From Nitrincola schmidtii (GTDB lineage: Bacteria; Pseudomonadota; Gammaproteobacteria; Pseudomonadales; Balneatricaceae), in NCBI RefSeq assembly GCF_008973715.1, contig NZ_WBOL01000017.1, positions 1-53,105 of the forward strand: DNA of 53,105 bases, given 5' to 3'. The notes beneath the pieces were generated by a model. It made no database searches and had not been told where the DNA came from. It worked only from the letters and a program-made list of their open reading frames with translations. Shown here in pieces: positions 16,898-25,598 of the stretch (positions within the stretch are counted from its first letter, which is position 1; each line of letters starts with the position of its first letter). A program made the position numbers and the translations under genes.

Positions 16898-17293
16898 TTA
16901 CTTACTCCATTTTCTTTGTAAAACATGAGCATAGTATAAGTCAGTTGTTTGGATTAACAAGGGTTTATTAGAGGCGGGAAAGTGAGAGGTTCACGTTGCA
17001 TCCTTGCTCGATCCCCTCTCGCACTAAACACTCCTTGTCTAGCGTCTACCCCATGATTGGAGCAGATGTCAGATCACTTCTATCGTTGAAGTCTTAGGCC
17101 AGTCCTTGGCCGATCTGATGTTGTAACTTTAATGTTACACATATCGTAAGGATATAGGAGTTTTTCCTAAAATTGGTTATTTTAGTTACTAAATTCACTT
17201 AATTTGATCTGTGTCAATTTATACCTTTACATCCATTTGACACGCCGTGAATAGATCCCTGTAAGCTAGATTACGCTGAATATTTAGACTAAT
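16898..17293. other. Intergenic region between rfaH and the TA genes
   Basis: This segment holds the divergent 5' regions of rfaH (minus) and hipB-like (plus). A GGCCAGTCCTTGGCC hairpin occurs near 17097-17111. No open frame was recognised and no clear promoter was assigned. Confidence 0.4.
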
Positions 17294-17335
17294 ATACTTT
17301 ACACATATGAATTAAAATAAATTTATGTAAAGTAT
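17294..17335. promoter_or_regulatory. Inverted-repeat operator of the HipBA-type operon
   Basis: ATACTTTACA at 17294-17303 and TGTAAAGTAT at 17326-17335 are perfect complements, separated by 22 AT-rich bases and ending 12 bases before the antitoxin start. HipB-type repressors bind such repeats at their own promoter, so autoregulation is likely. Confidence 0.7.
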
Positions 17336-17347
17336 TTTATACAAAAA

Positions 17348-17590
17348 ATGGACTATATCGAACTCGGTCAACAGATCTCTCACTTGCGTAGAGCCAAAAA
17401 GCTGACCCAAGAACAATTGGCAAGTTATGCCGGCATATCTAGGGCGACGCTTAATGCCTTGGAAAACGGGCGCATTGGGGATGTGGGAACACGCAAACTG
17501 ATCAAGATACTGGATATTTTAGGTTTCGAGATACGACTTCGAGAGAAGTCACCCTTTCCAACCTATGAGGAGCTGAGGGATGGAGAATAG
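17348..17590 (+). CDS. hipB: HipB-type Xre antitoxin
   Basis: The 80-residue protein is almost entirely a helix-turn-helix domain: LGQQISHLRRAKKLTQEQLA, SYAGISRATLNALENGRIGD and IKILDILGFEIRL. HipB proteins bind HipA and repress the operon. Its end overlaps the next start by 11 bases. A palindromic operator lies just upstream. Confidence 0.88.
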   Translation: MDYIELGQQISHLRRAKKLTQEQLASYAGISRATLNALENGRIGDVGTRKLIKILDILGFEIRLREKSPFPTYEELRDGE

Positions 17591-18752
17591 CTTGGATCTA
17601 TTCGTCAATAACGAAGCTACAGGGCAGCTGGCCAAGGAAAAGAAACAGTTTGTCTTTAACTATGATCAAGATTCTTTTGAAAATCATTTTGTTTCGTTAA
17701 CCATGCCAAAGCGCCTATCAAGCTACGTAAGCCATGGCACACTTCATCCACTCTTCGAAATGCACCTGCCGGAGGGTTATCTTCGCTCTGTTATACAAAA
17801 GCATTTTAGTAAGCTGACTGATACCGATGATTTTGGTCTTTTAAGGCTGTTAGCACCGAGTATTCATGGAAGAGTGTCCTATAATAGATCAGTACCGGAT
17901 GATTCAATTCATGATAGCTCTGTTACGTTGAGTGAATTGCTTCACCCAATGGATAAGCAATTATTTAAAGAACTTGTTGGACGCTTTGCGCTTAAATCAG
18001 CATTGAGTGGTGTCCAGCCAAAGGTACTGGCCCAGATTCTTAACAAAGCATCTTTATCATTTGAAGAGTATATCGTGAAAGCCTGGGGCCCTGAGTATCC
18101 CGAACTGGCACTGAATGAATATTTCTGCATGAAGGCGGTTAAACACGCGAAAATCCCGGTACCCGAGTTTTATTTATCTGATGACGATGCGCTTTTTATC
18201 ATGAAGCGTTTCGATCTCAATGAACAGCCACCCCACCCCGGTTTTGAGGATATGTGTGTTTTACAGGCAAAGCATCGAGATGATAAATACAGCGGCAGTT
18301 ATGAACAGGTTGCCAAGACGATTAAGTTATTTGTTTCACCTCATCATAAGCAATTCTCTTTAGTTCAGTTTTTTAAAATGATTGTGATGAATACTCGATT
18401 ACAAAATGGTGATGCTCATTTAAAAAACTTCGGGTTACTCTATGATTCAATTGAGGATATTCGACTATCTCCAGCATACGATGTGGTGAGTACAACCTGC
18501 TACATTAAACACGATATTGCCGCCCTGACATTGATGGGTAGTAAAAAATGGTGGGGTAAAAAATATCTTATTGATTTTGGTGTGAATGCGTGCCAACTGA
18601 GCATGAAGCAAGCTAATCAGGCTTATGACGAGTGTATTGCTGCGTTAAAAGACACTGCTATTTTGGTCGAAACAAGACTAAACCAAGAAGTGCATGAAGA
18701 CAAAATAGCCGTTCTTAGTCATTTGCTTGGGAGGATGCGGTCAGATGATTGA
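17580..18752 (+). CDS. hipA: HipA-type serine/threonine kinase toxin
   Basis: The 390-residue protein has the HipA layout: an N-terminal subdomain with LHPLFEMHLPEGYLRSVI, the phosphate-loop region SALSGVQPKVLAQI, the core VKAWGPEYPELALNEYFCMK, IMKRFD, the catalytic NGDAHLKNFGLLY (Asp and Asn present) and LSPAYDVVST. HipA toxins of this kind phosphorylate tRNA synthetases such as GltX, or other targets, and slow growth. Catalytic residues look intact, so the toxin should be active. The target cannot be read from the sequence. Confidence 0.92.
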   Translation: MENSLDLFVNNEATGQLAKEKKQFVFNYDQDSFENHFVSLTMPKRLSSYVSHGTLHPLFEMHLPEGYLRSVIQKHFSKLTDTDDFGLLRLLAPSIHGRVSYNRSVPDDSIHDSSVTLSELLHPMDKQLFKELVGRFALKSALSGVQPKVLAQILNKASLSFEEYIVKAWGPEYPELALNEYFCMKAVKHAKIPVPEFYLSDDDALFIMKRFDLNEQPPHPGFEDMCVLQAKHRDDKYSGSYEQVAKTIKLFVSPHHKQFSLVQFFKMIVMNTRLQNGDAHLKNFGLLYDSIEDIRLSPAYDVVSTTCYIKHDIAALTLMGSKKWWGKKYLIDFGVNACQLSMKQANQAYDECIAALKDTAILVETRLNQEVHEDKIAVLSHLLGRMRSDD

Positions 18753-18853
18753 ATTCAACAACTCTACGCAAGGTCAATATCTCAAATGGGTTTAAATATT
18801 GAAATAAATCCCATATGGAGCTACTATATGACTACCGTTATGTAGAGGAGTTC

Positions 18854-19255
18854 ATGATGACAACAGTAGCAGAGACTAAACCTTCCTCTCAAATCAATCA
18901 TGCTGCGGCTTTTAAATTGGGTAACAATATCCTAGATAACTGGGGATGTTCCGCTGCACAGAAGCATGCCATATTGGGAATTCCCAGAAGCTCATTTCAT
19001 CGTTACCTAAAAGACCCTAGCACAGTAACATTAAGCAATGATCAGCTTGAACGCCTAAGCTATCTTGCCAATATTCATCAAGCATTACGAATCGTCTTCT
19101 CTAATCCGGATAACGTTTATGGTTTTATGAGTATGATCAATCATAACCCATTTTTTAACGGCCGCTCACCACTCTCTATCATCAGCTCGGGTAACTTTGG
19201 TGCTTTGTATGAGGTATTCAAGCGAATCGACAGCATGAGAAATGGGCAATGGTAG
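18854..19255 (+). CDS. Xre/ParS-type antitoxin of the RES system
   Basis: The 133-residue protein has a helix-turn-helix-like N-terminus (LDNWGCSAAQKHAILGIPRS then SFHRYLKDP) and a C-terminal toxin-binding domain with ERLSYLANIHQALRIVFSNP and FFNGRSPLSIISSGNFGALY, the MbcA/ParS pattern. AGAGGAG at 18844-18850 fixes the start at 18854. It overlaps the toxin start by seven bases. It should block the NAD-binding site of the RES toxin and repress the operon. Confidence 0.9.
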   Translation: MMTTVAETKPSSQINHAAAFKLGNNILDNWGCSAAQKHAILGIPRSSFHRYLKDPSTVTLSNDQLERLSYLANIHQALRIVFSNPDNVYGFMSMINHNPFFNGRSPLSIISSGNFGALYEVFKRIDSMRNGQW

Positions 19256-19923
19256 AAAACCAAGAATATATCACTTTATCCGGGCAGGAGTCCTGTCGAA
19301 TGGTGAATTCGAAGTTTCCTCCCACTACATTATTTGACGATGTTATGGATTCTGAAGACTTTGATACGGCTTATGCCTTGCAAGCATTGACGAATCCTAG
19401 AATTCTCAATGAGCTGGGTGATCTGAATCTTATTCAGAAAAACGAAATTCCCTACGGCATTTCTGGGGCGAACTATGCTACCGCTCCATTCACCCATGTT
19501 AACCCACAAGGTTCACGATTTAGCGATGGATCATTTGGAATACTCTACCTAGCTGATACCGCCAAAACCGCTATTGCAGAGACACGATATCATCAGGAGA
19601 ATTACTTACGTAACATCGAAGGACTTCATTACGACACGATAGATATGCGATTCATCAAAGTAATTTTTTCAGCGAAGTTGATTGATGCGGTTGTAATGGA
19701 TGCCATACACGCACCCGATGATTACACACTATCCAGAACTTTTGGCGCTAAGGTTAAGCAATCTGGCGATGCGGGTATTCAATATCATTCTGTCAGAAAT
19801 AATGGTGCTATTTGCTGGGCATTGATGTCTCCGATGTATGTAGAGTCGGCCGTGCAGACAAGACACTTTGAGTTTATTTATGATGGAAGGGGTATTTCAA
19901 CGGTTCGAGAACTTCAACTATGA
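19249..19923 (+). CDS. RES-domain toxin (NAD+ degrading)
   Basis: The 224-residue protein shows the conserved R, E and S positions in RFSDGSFGILYLADTAKTAI, AETRYHQ, and QYHSVRNNGAICWAL. RES toxins consume NAD+ (phosphorylase or ADP-ribosyltransferase-like reactions) and stop growth. The N-terminus with RMVNSKFPPTTLFDDV is a normal extension of the group. Its last bases overlap the end of the convergent pxpC gene by six bases. Confidence 0.92.
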   Translation: MVENQEYITLSGQESCRMVNSKFPPTTLFDDVMDSEDFDTAYALQALTNPRILNELGDLNLIQKNEIPYGISGANYATAPFTHVNPQGSRFSDGSFGILYLADTAKTAIAETRYHQENYLRNIEGLHYDTIDMRFIKVIFSAKLIDAVVMDAIHAPDDYTLSRTFGAKVKQSGDAGIQYHSVRNNGAICWALMSPMYVESAVQTRHFEFIYDGRGISTVRELQL

Positions 19924-20853
19924 ACGCTTACTATTGAAACACCGCAATTTCCTCTCAAACAACCTTCTTTCAATTTGCACCGTCGCCACATCCGAAAGCT
20001 CAAACCTAACCTGCTTGCCCGGCGCTTGTTGGCTTAGCAAACTGCAATCTAATGATCCGACACATCCCAATTTAGGATAGCCTCCGATGGTTTGTCGATC
20101 TTTGAGTAGCACTATGGGTTGGCCGTCCGGTGGTACTTGAATGGCACCCATGGCGATGCCTTCAGAGATGAGTTGTTGGTTAGCAGCCATCACTGCAGGG
20201 CCTTCTAAGCGATAGCCCATGCGGTCAATTCGTTGCGACACAATGTATTCGCTGGTAAAAAAGCGTCGCTTGGCGGTTTCAGAAAACTGTTCGTATTGAT
20301 AACTGGGTAATACTTTTAGAATCAGCTCAGCGTTGTAATTAGGAATCCATTGAGGTTTCAGTGTTTGCATGGGCGCTTCTGAATTGGCTTGATACGCAAG
20401 CTGCTGCCCTGCCTTTAACTTATCGCCATCTAATCCACCCAGTTTTTCTCTTAACACGGTAGAACGACTGCCAAATTGAATCGGCGTCTGCCAGCCCTCT
20501 GCAATCGCTAAATAAGCGCGCAATCCTGTTTCTGGCGAGTTAAAACAAATTCGATCGCCTTTTTTCACTGCCAAGCTTTGCCAATTAGCAACAGCTTGAC
20601 CATTCAGGGTACAGCCTAAGTCGGCTCCCGTGATGGCAATACAGGTGGCTTGTTCAAACTCGGCCTCGAAATCACCCATGAGAATTTCAATACAGGCTGC
20701 ATTCGACGGATTATTGAGCAGTGCATTTGCCCAACGAAAGGCGATTTCATCCAGCGCGCCGCCTTCCGACAAACCGCTGCGAAAATAGCCCTGACGGCCA
20801 AGGTCTTGAAGCGTGGATTGCCAACCGGGTTTGATGATGTGTAAGTTAGCCAA
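19918..20853 (-). CDS. pxpC: 5-oxoprolinase subunit C
   Basis: The 311-residue protein is of the biotin-dependent carboxyltransferase-like (allophanate hydrolase 2) family. It has IIKPGWQSTLQDLGRQGYFR, GALDEIAFRWANALLNNPSN, GADLGCTLNG, YIVSQRIDRMGYRLEGPA and LLKDRQTIGGYPKLGCVG. With PxpA and PxpB it cleaves 5-oxoproline (pyroglutamate) to glutamate using ATP. It overlaps pxpB by eight bases. The C-terminus meets the RES toxin gene tail to tail. Confidence 0.93.
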   Translation of the reverse strand: MANLHIIKPGWQSTLQDLGRQGYFRSGLSEGGALDEIAFRWANALLNNPSNAACIEILMGDFEAEFEQATCIAITGADLGCTLNGQAVANWQSLAVKKGDRICFNSPETGLRAYLAIAEGWQTPIQFGSRSTVLREKLGGLDGDKLKAGQQLAYQANSEAPMQTLKPQWIPNYNAELILKVLPSYQYEQFSETAKRRFFTSEYIVSQRIDRMGYRLEGPAVMAANQQLISEGIAMGAIQVPPDGQPIVLLKDRQTIGGYPKLGCVGSLDCSLLSQQAPGKQVRFELSDVATVQIERRLFERKLRCFNSKRS

Positions 20854-21550
20854 GTTGACCTCCTAGTTCTAGGAAGGTGGCTTTGTCTATGGATAGGAAA
20901 CGCACTCTATCACCCACCTGAAGCAGTGCTGCCTTATCACCTCGACTGATATCAAACAAACGCGTCGGACTGCGACCAATGATGTTCCAACCACCCGGCG
21001 ATTGAGCGGGATACACGGATGTCTGTGTATCAGCAATTCCAACACTGCCTGCGGCGACCGCTTTACGAGGGGTCTTTTGTCTTGGCGTTGCCAGGGCAGC
21101 ATTAACACTTCCCATATAAGCAAAACCCGGCATAAAGCCGCTTGCAAAGACTCGATATTCTTTGGCTGTATGAAGTTGAATGAGTTCAGCGTGACTCATC
21201 TGTTTATCACTCGCCATTTCTTCCAAGTCATAACCGACTTCAGGATCATACCAAACCGGCAGTTCGATCAATCGTCCCAAGGATTCAAGAGTGTTAACTT
21301 CATGATTTTGGTTTGTGCCTACTTCTTGGGTAATTTGCCTAAGCGTTTTTAGCATCCACAAGTCGTCAACTTTGTTCAGATCATAGATACAGAGTAAGGT
21401 GGTGTAGGAAGGAATCAAATCAATTAGCGCATCACCTAAGATCTCTTCAATAGCTGATGATAGTTTAGCGATCACCGCCGTGAGTGATTCGCTAATCTGA
21501 TCACCCACTTGAATCAAGCAGGCGTTTTCTGAAACCGAGCTGACCTTCAC
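20846..21550 (-). CDS. pxpB: 5-oxoprolinase subunit B (KipI-like)
   Basis: The 234-residue protein is of the allophanate hydrolase subunit 1/KipI family: LIPSYTTLLCIYD, LIELPVWYDPEVGYDLEEMA, YRVFASGFMPGFAYMG, TPRQKTPRKAVAAGSVGIAD and SPGGWNIIGRSP. It forms the B subunit that works with PxpC. It lies between pxpA and pxpC with four- and eight-base overlaps, so the three are one translational unit. Confidence 0.94.
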   Translation of the reverse strand: MKVSSVSENACLIQVGDQISESLTAVIAKLSSAIEEILGDALIDLIPSYTTLLCIYDLNKVDDLWMLKTLRQITQEVGTNQNHEVNTLESLGRLIELPVWYDPEVGYDLEEMASDKQMSHAELIQLHTAKEYRVFASGFMPGFAYMGSVNAALATPRQKTPRKAVAAGSVGIADTQTSVYPAQSPGGWNIIGRSPTRLFDISRGDKAALLQVGDRVRFLSIDKATFLELGGQLG

Positions 21551-22281
21551 AACTGTTTACCTATCGCATCACGAATGGCTTTAACGACCGCAATGGAGGC
21601 TTCGTTATCCCCGTGAATACAGAGACTATCGACTGGCAGGTCTAACCAATGATCATTGATCGATCTAACACCACTTCGATGCGCGAAGGATTCCGCTTGT
21701 GCGATCACTTTTGCTGGCTCATGGTAAACGCTGCCCTCTATAGCCCGGGAAACCAGTTGCCCTTCATCGGTATAAGCTCGATCTGCAAAGGCTTCAAATA
21801 TGATGGGTAAACCTATGTCATTGGCCATGGCGTTATGATCAGCATGAGCCATGCTAACAGGAAGCATCAAAGCTACACCTTCATGCCTTGCCACTGCTTC
21901 CATAATCGTTTTGAGCATCTCGGTCGACTTCATCATGTCATTATTCATCGCACCATGGGGCTTCACATATTGGATATGTGTTCCGAATGCTTCACAGATA
22001 CTGTTTAAGGCCCCCATTTGATACCAGATCAATGCTTTTAACTCATCAGCGCTACAAGCCATGGAGCGACGTCCAAAGCCAACCAAATCTGGATAAGCGG
22101 GATGTGCGCCTATCTCAACATTATGTTTGCAGGCCAACTCAACCGTTTTTAGCATCGTCAGAGGGTCAGAGGCATGAAATCCACAGGCTATGTTCGCCTG
22201 ATCAATCAAGGGCATGACGGCTTCATCCATGCCCATTTTCCATACCCCAAAGCTTTCGCCTAAATCGCAGTTGAGTTTCAT
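21547..22281 (-). CDS. pxpA: 5-oxoprolinase subunit A (LamB/YcsF)
   Basis: The 244-residue protein matches the LamB/YcsF family: MKLNCDLGESFGVWKMGMD, IDQANIACGFHASDPLTM, GAHPAYPDLVGFGRRSM, YVKPHGAMNNDM, FEAFADRAYTDEGQLVSR and SLCIHGDNEASI. PxpA catalyses 5-oxoproline ring opening with PxpBC. It is first in the A-B-C order, which differs from the common B-C-A order in some other bacteria. Confidence 0.94.
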   Translation of the reverse strand: MKLNCDLGESFGVWKMGMDEAVMPLIDQANIACGFHASDPLTMLKTVELACKHNVEIGAHPAYPDLVGFGRRSMACSADELKALIWYQMGALNSICEAFGTHIQYVKPHGAMNNDMMKSTEMLKTIMEAVARHEGVALMLPVSMAHADHNAMANDIGLPIIFEAFADRAYTDEGQLVSRAIEGSVYHEPAKVIAQAESFAHRSGVRSINDHWLDLPVDSLCIHGDNEASIAVVKAIRDAIGKQL

Positions 22282-22359
22282 GTCCGACCCCTAAGTGATA
22301 GGTTTTCTAATGCACGAAATTTATCAATCTAATCATTTCACAGTAGTGTTAATCCCTGA

Positions 22360-23157
22360 TTATTTATGTTGCCATTGAGGCTGACGCTTATTGATAAAAG
22401 CATCAATACCCTCTTTTGCATCCTGAGCCAACATATTTTCAACCATCACTTGTGAAGCATAGTCATAGGCATCGGAAAGCGTCATTTCTCGTTGAGCGTA
22501 GAAGGCTTTTTTGCCCGTTGCCAACGTCATGCTCGACTTTGACGCAATTTTACTGGCCATCGCACTGGTAGCTTCTAGTAGCGAATCTGCTGGGACCACT
22601 TGATTAATCAACCCCATTTCTAACGCTCTAGGAGCCGAAATCATGTCGCCCGTCAGTAACATTTCCATGGCGTGTTTATTGCCCACATTACGTGACAAAG
22701 CCACCATTGGTGTGGAGCAAAATAATCCAATATGGACACCGGGGGTGCTGAATTGAGATTTGTCAGAAGATACGGCCAAATCGCAACTCGCCACCAACTG
22801 ACAACCCGCTGCGGTAGCGATGCCGTCTACCTCTGCAATAACCGGCTTGGGACAATTCACAATGGCTTGCATCATGCTTGCACACATCTGCATGATTTTA
22901 CTGAAGTACGCCCTTCCGCCATCCTCATTCACTCTGGCAGCGGTTAACTCTTTGAGGTTATGGCCAGAACAAAACGCAGGGCCTTCAGCCGCTAAGATAA
23001 TGACTTTGACTGTAGGATCGGTTGAAGCAGTGGCAAAATGTTCCGATAAACACGCTAACATTGCTTCCGATAAAGAGTTGCGGGTACTTGCATCACAGAG
23101 AGTGAGTCGCTGCACACCTTGGCTGTCAATTTGAGTTTTTACAAGATTGTTAGACAT
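22360..23157 (-). CDS. Crotonase-family enoyl-CoA hydratase (ECHDC3-like)
   Basis: The 265-residue protein has the crotonase pattern: EGPAFCSGHNLKELTA (oxyanion hole), GIATAAGCQLVASCDLAVSS, STPGVHIGLFCSTPMVALSR and MISAPRALEMGLINQVV. The first catalytic Glu of classical hydratases falls in PGV, so it is a Gly here, as in ECHDC3-like proteins; ordinary hydratase activity is therefore doubtful. AAGGA precedes the ATG. It is 78 bases upstream of pxpA; whether it shares a transcript is unclear. Confidence 0.88.
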   Translation of the reverse strand: MSNNLVKTQIDSQGVQRLTLCDASTRNSLSEAMLACLSEHFATASTDPTVKVIILAAEGPAFCSGHNLKELTAARVNEDGGRAYFSKIMQMCASMMQAIVNCPKPVIAEVDGIATAAGCQLVASCDLAVSSDKSQFSTPGVHIGLFCSTPMVALSRNVGNKHAMEMLLTGDMISAPRALEMGLINQVVPADSLLEATSAMASKIASKSSMTLATGKKAFYAQREMTLSDAYDYASQVMVENMLAQDAKEGIDAFINKRQPQWQHK

Positions 23158-23279
23158 ACAGTTCTATTCCTTACGCATTGTTATTTTCATGCGATGGTAT
23201 AGAAATGACTGCCTAAGGTGCAAACTTAAAGGGTAGATTTATTGGATATCTAGGGACAAGATAAATATGCATAGAGAAT

Positions 23280-23316
23280 GAGCCAAGCCAAACGTTTCTG
23301 TATGTTGGCCTAGCTC
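23280..23316 (-). terminator. Stem-loop downstream of yceI
   Basis: GAGCCAAGCCAA and TTGGCCTAGCTC pair (with two G-U type positions) over a 12-base loop. It lies 30 bases after the YceI stop. No T-tract follows, so it could be a terminator or an mRNA stabilising hairpin. Confidence 0.45.
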
Positions 23317-23346
23317 ATAGAGGATGATTTACTGAACGTTACTCTT

Positions 23347-23922
23347 TTATTGACGAATGCCTTCAATAACTAAGTCCAAATGCACCTGTTCGGCTCTTGG
23401 TCCTAAATTAAAGTTCATGCCAAAATCAGGAAGATTTAACACCGTAGTCCCTGTAAATCCTGCACGATAGCCACCCCAAGGATCTTGACCTTCACCTACT
23501 TTCTCTACATCGATGCTAATCGGTAGGGTTTGGCCATAAAGAGTTAAATCACCCTCTAGTACACCTTTTCCATCTCCTTGGTCGGTATAAGCAGTGCTGA
23601 CAAATCGAGCGTCTGCAAAGCGGCTGACATCAAGGTAATCACCGCTGCGTATATGACGGTCACGCTCAGCGTGGTTAGAGTCAACGGACGCGACATTGAT
23701 ATCTACTTCAACAGTGGTTGCATCTAGGTTATCGGCATCGTAGTGAAAACGACCTTCAAATTCATTAAAACGCCCAACGACGTAACTTACACCTAGGTGA
23801 TCAATACGAAAGTTGATAGATGCGTGAGCACCTTGTGTATCAATAACATAGTCTGCTGCGATTACAGAAGTGGATGCCAAGGCACCTGCGAGCATAAGTC
23901 CATAAAGTGGCTTTAACGTCAT
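23347..23922 (-). CDS. YceI-family periplasmic protein
   Basis: The 191-residue protein has a signal peptide (PLYGLMLAGALASTSVIAAD, cleavage likely after AIAA-like VIAA) and the lipocalin-like YceI fold motifs YVIDTQGAHASINFRIDHLG, VGRFNEFEGRFHYD, HIRSGDYLDVSRF and a late LPDFGMNFNLG. YceI proteins bind isoprenoid lipids. It overlaps the cytochrome b561 gene by four bases, the usual pairing in proteobacteria. Confidence 0.92.
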   Translation of the reverse strand: MTLKPLYGLMLAGALASTSVIAADYVIDTQGAHASINFRIDHLGVSYVVGRFNEFEGRFHYDADNLDATTVEVDINVASVDSNHAERDRHIRSGDYLDVSRFADARFVSTAYTDQGDGKGVLEGDLTLYGQTLPISIDVEKVGEGQDPWGGYRAGFTGTTVLNLPDFGMNFNLGPRAEQVHLDLVIEGIRQ

Positions 23923-24488
23923 AGCGTGTTCTCCTCATTGACTCCGAGCATTCGCTTCAGAGTCCAGTCTTTAGTGATAAAGTGATGTTTAAGTGCAGCT
24001 AGAAAATGCATGGCGACTAACACCATCATGGTCGTTGCTGCGTAAAAGTGGATCATGCCTGCAAGCTCTTCTTGGCGACGAAACCAAGGTGATGCTGGCA
24101 CTTGGAACCAATCAAAGACATGAATGCTTCGACCATCAGCAGTAGAGATAAAGTACCCTGATGCTAAAACAATCACGAGCAATACATACAGCAATAGGTG
24201 CGCTGAGTGTGCGGCCCATTTTTCCCAAGGCTGCTGGGCTAAACTTCGTGGTGTTGGGTTGACGGCTCGCCAGCCCAAACGCATCAATAGCAAGATTGCC
24301 AAGATGATTCCCAAGCTGCGATGTAGGTTTGGATAAATTCTATATCCAGGGTCGTAATATCCTAGCGACACAATATAAAGACCTAATGGATACATCCCTA
24401 ACATCATCAGTGCCATGACCCAGTGCACAGCAATATTGATCCAACCGTAGCTATCCTTCGAGTTCATCAAGTGTCTATTCAAAGCCAT
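23919..24488 (-). CDS. Cytochrome b561 (YceJ/CybB type)
   Basis: The 189-residue protein has four hydrophobic helices with heme-ligand histidines: INIAVHWVMALMMLGMYPLG, NLHRSLGIILAILLLMRLGW, AHSAHLLLYVLLVIVLASGY and IHFYAATTMMVLVAMHFLAA. It shuttles electrons from quinol to periplasmic partners. It forms an operon with yceI and is divergent from the LysR gene, 91 bases away. Confidence 0.92.
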   Translation of the reverse strand: MALNRHLMNSKDSYGWINIAVHWVMALMMLGMYPLGLYIVSLGYYDPGYRIYPNLHRSLGIILAILLLMRLGWRAVNPTPRSLAQQPWEKWAAHSAHLLLYVLLVIVLASGYFISTADGRSIHVFDWFQVPASPWFRRQEELAGMIHFYAATTMMVLVAMHFLAALKHHFITKDWTLKRMLGVNEENTL

Positions 24489-24579
24489 ATAACCGCTTCC
24501 TGAGCTGCTTCCTTTTAAACTGGATTGCAGTCTATCGCTTCCAGTATTATTCTTCTAATGAATTATAAGGATAACCACT

Positions 24580-25512
24580 ATGCATCAAGTGAATTTACGT
24601 AACTTTGATTTGAATCTTTTAGTGGTCCTGGATCGACTCTTAGAAGAGCGTCATGTATCTCGGGCTGCGCAAGGGTTACACATGAGTCAGCCTGCCGTTA
24701 GTCGCGCCTTAACTCGCTTAAGAGATGGGTTTAAAGACCCGTTACTGGTCAGGACTGGTGATGGTTACGACCTAAGTGCACGTGCATTGGCATTGAAAGC
24801 ACCGTTAAAGGCGCACTTAAAGCAGCTTGAAGAGCTTATTTCACAACCACAGTTTGATCCTGCTATAGATGATCACCTAATTCGTATCACCGGTTTAGAT
24901 ATGGAATTGTCGCTGTATATACCTAAATTAATTCGTATTCTTCGACAGCAAGCACCTTACATGCGCTTCGAAATTCTTCGTCAGGAAGGTGATAGCTTTA
25001 ACATGCTGGATCGTGACGAGGCGGATTTTTGCTTAAGTGGAATTGCGCCAGGACACTCGGAGTCTAGGTTACACCGCTTTCATGTTGATCAAATGCCGAT
25101 CGTTTGCGTGATGGATGCACAACACCCCTTAGCAAATCGACCTTTAACTATTAAAGACTATATAACAGCGCCTCACGGACTAGTATCAATCACGGGTAAA
25201 GGACCTGGGTTTATGGATAAGGTGTTAGCAGAGCAAGGTTATCAACGCCAAGTGATGGTCAGACTGGCAGGGTTCAATTCTGTTGCGGAATATTGCAGTG
25301 GTAGCAACCTATTATTTACGCTGCCACAACGCGTAGCAGAACGCATTGCTGCTGAACAACCTATCTGGATTACGCCACTTCCTAACGAACTAAATTTACC
25401 TAAGGTCAATTTTTATTGGTATTGGCATGAAAGAAACCATCAAGATCATCGTTGCATGTGGATTCGAGAGGAATTTCAAAAAATACTCAAAGAGATGGGA
25501 GGTTCAGATTAA
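24580..25512 (+). CDS. LysR-family transcriptional regulator
   Basis: The 310-residue protein has the N-terminal winged helix-turn-helix NLRNFDLNLLVVLDRLLEER, HVSRAAQGLHMSQPAVSRAL and TRLRDGFKDPLLVRTGDGYD, followed by a periplasmic-binding-like effector domain with VCVMDAQHPLANRPLTIKDY. The NLR-FDLNLL opening is the NodD/PcpR-like subgroup. AAGGATAACCACT precedes the ATG. Its divergent position suggests control of the b561-yceI operon; the effector is unknown. Confidence 0.92.
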   Translation: MHQVNLRNFDLNLLVVLDRLLEERHVSRAAQGLHMSQPAVSRALTRLRDGFKDPLLVRTGDGYDLSARALALKAPLKAHLKQLEELISQPQFDPAIDDHLIRITGLDMELSLYIPKLIRILRQQAPYMRFEILRQEGDSFNMLDRDEADFCLSGIAPGHSESRLHRFHVDQMPIVCVMDAQHPLANRPLTIKDYITAPHGLVSITGKGPGFMDKVLAEQGYQRQVMVRLAGFNSVAEYCSGSNLLFTLPQRVAERIAAEQPIWITPLPNELNLPKVNFYWYWHERNHQDHRCMWIREEFQKILKEMGGSD

Positions 25513-25548
25513 TATGAAAAACATCCTAACCTGCATTCTTCAATAAAG

Positions 25549-25584
25549 AAAAAACCCCGCGAGATTACTCTGGCGGGGCTTATT
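25549..25584 (-). terminator. Rho-independent terminator of fusA
   Basis: On the minus strand a hairpin GCCCCGCC...GCGGGG (25555-25560 with 25573-25578) is followed by a run of six T. It lies between the convergent LysR gene and fusA and can also serve the plus strand. Confidence 0.85.
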
Positions 25585-25598
25585 TAAGCTGTTAGCGA

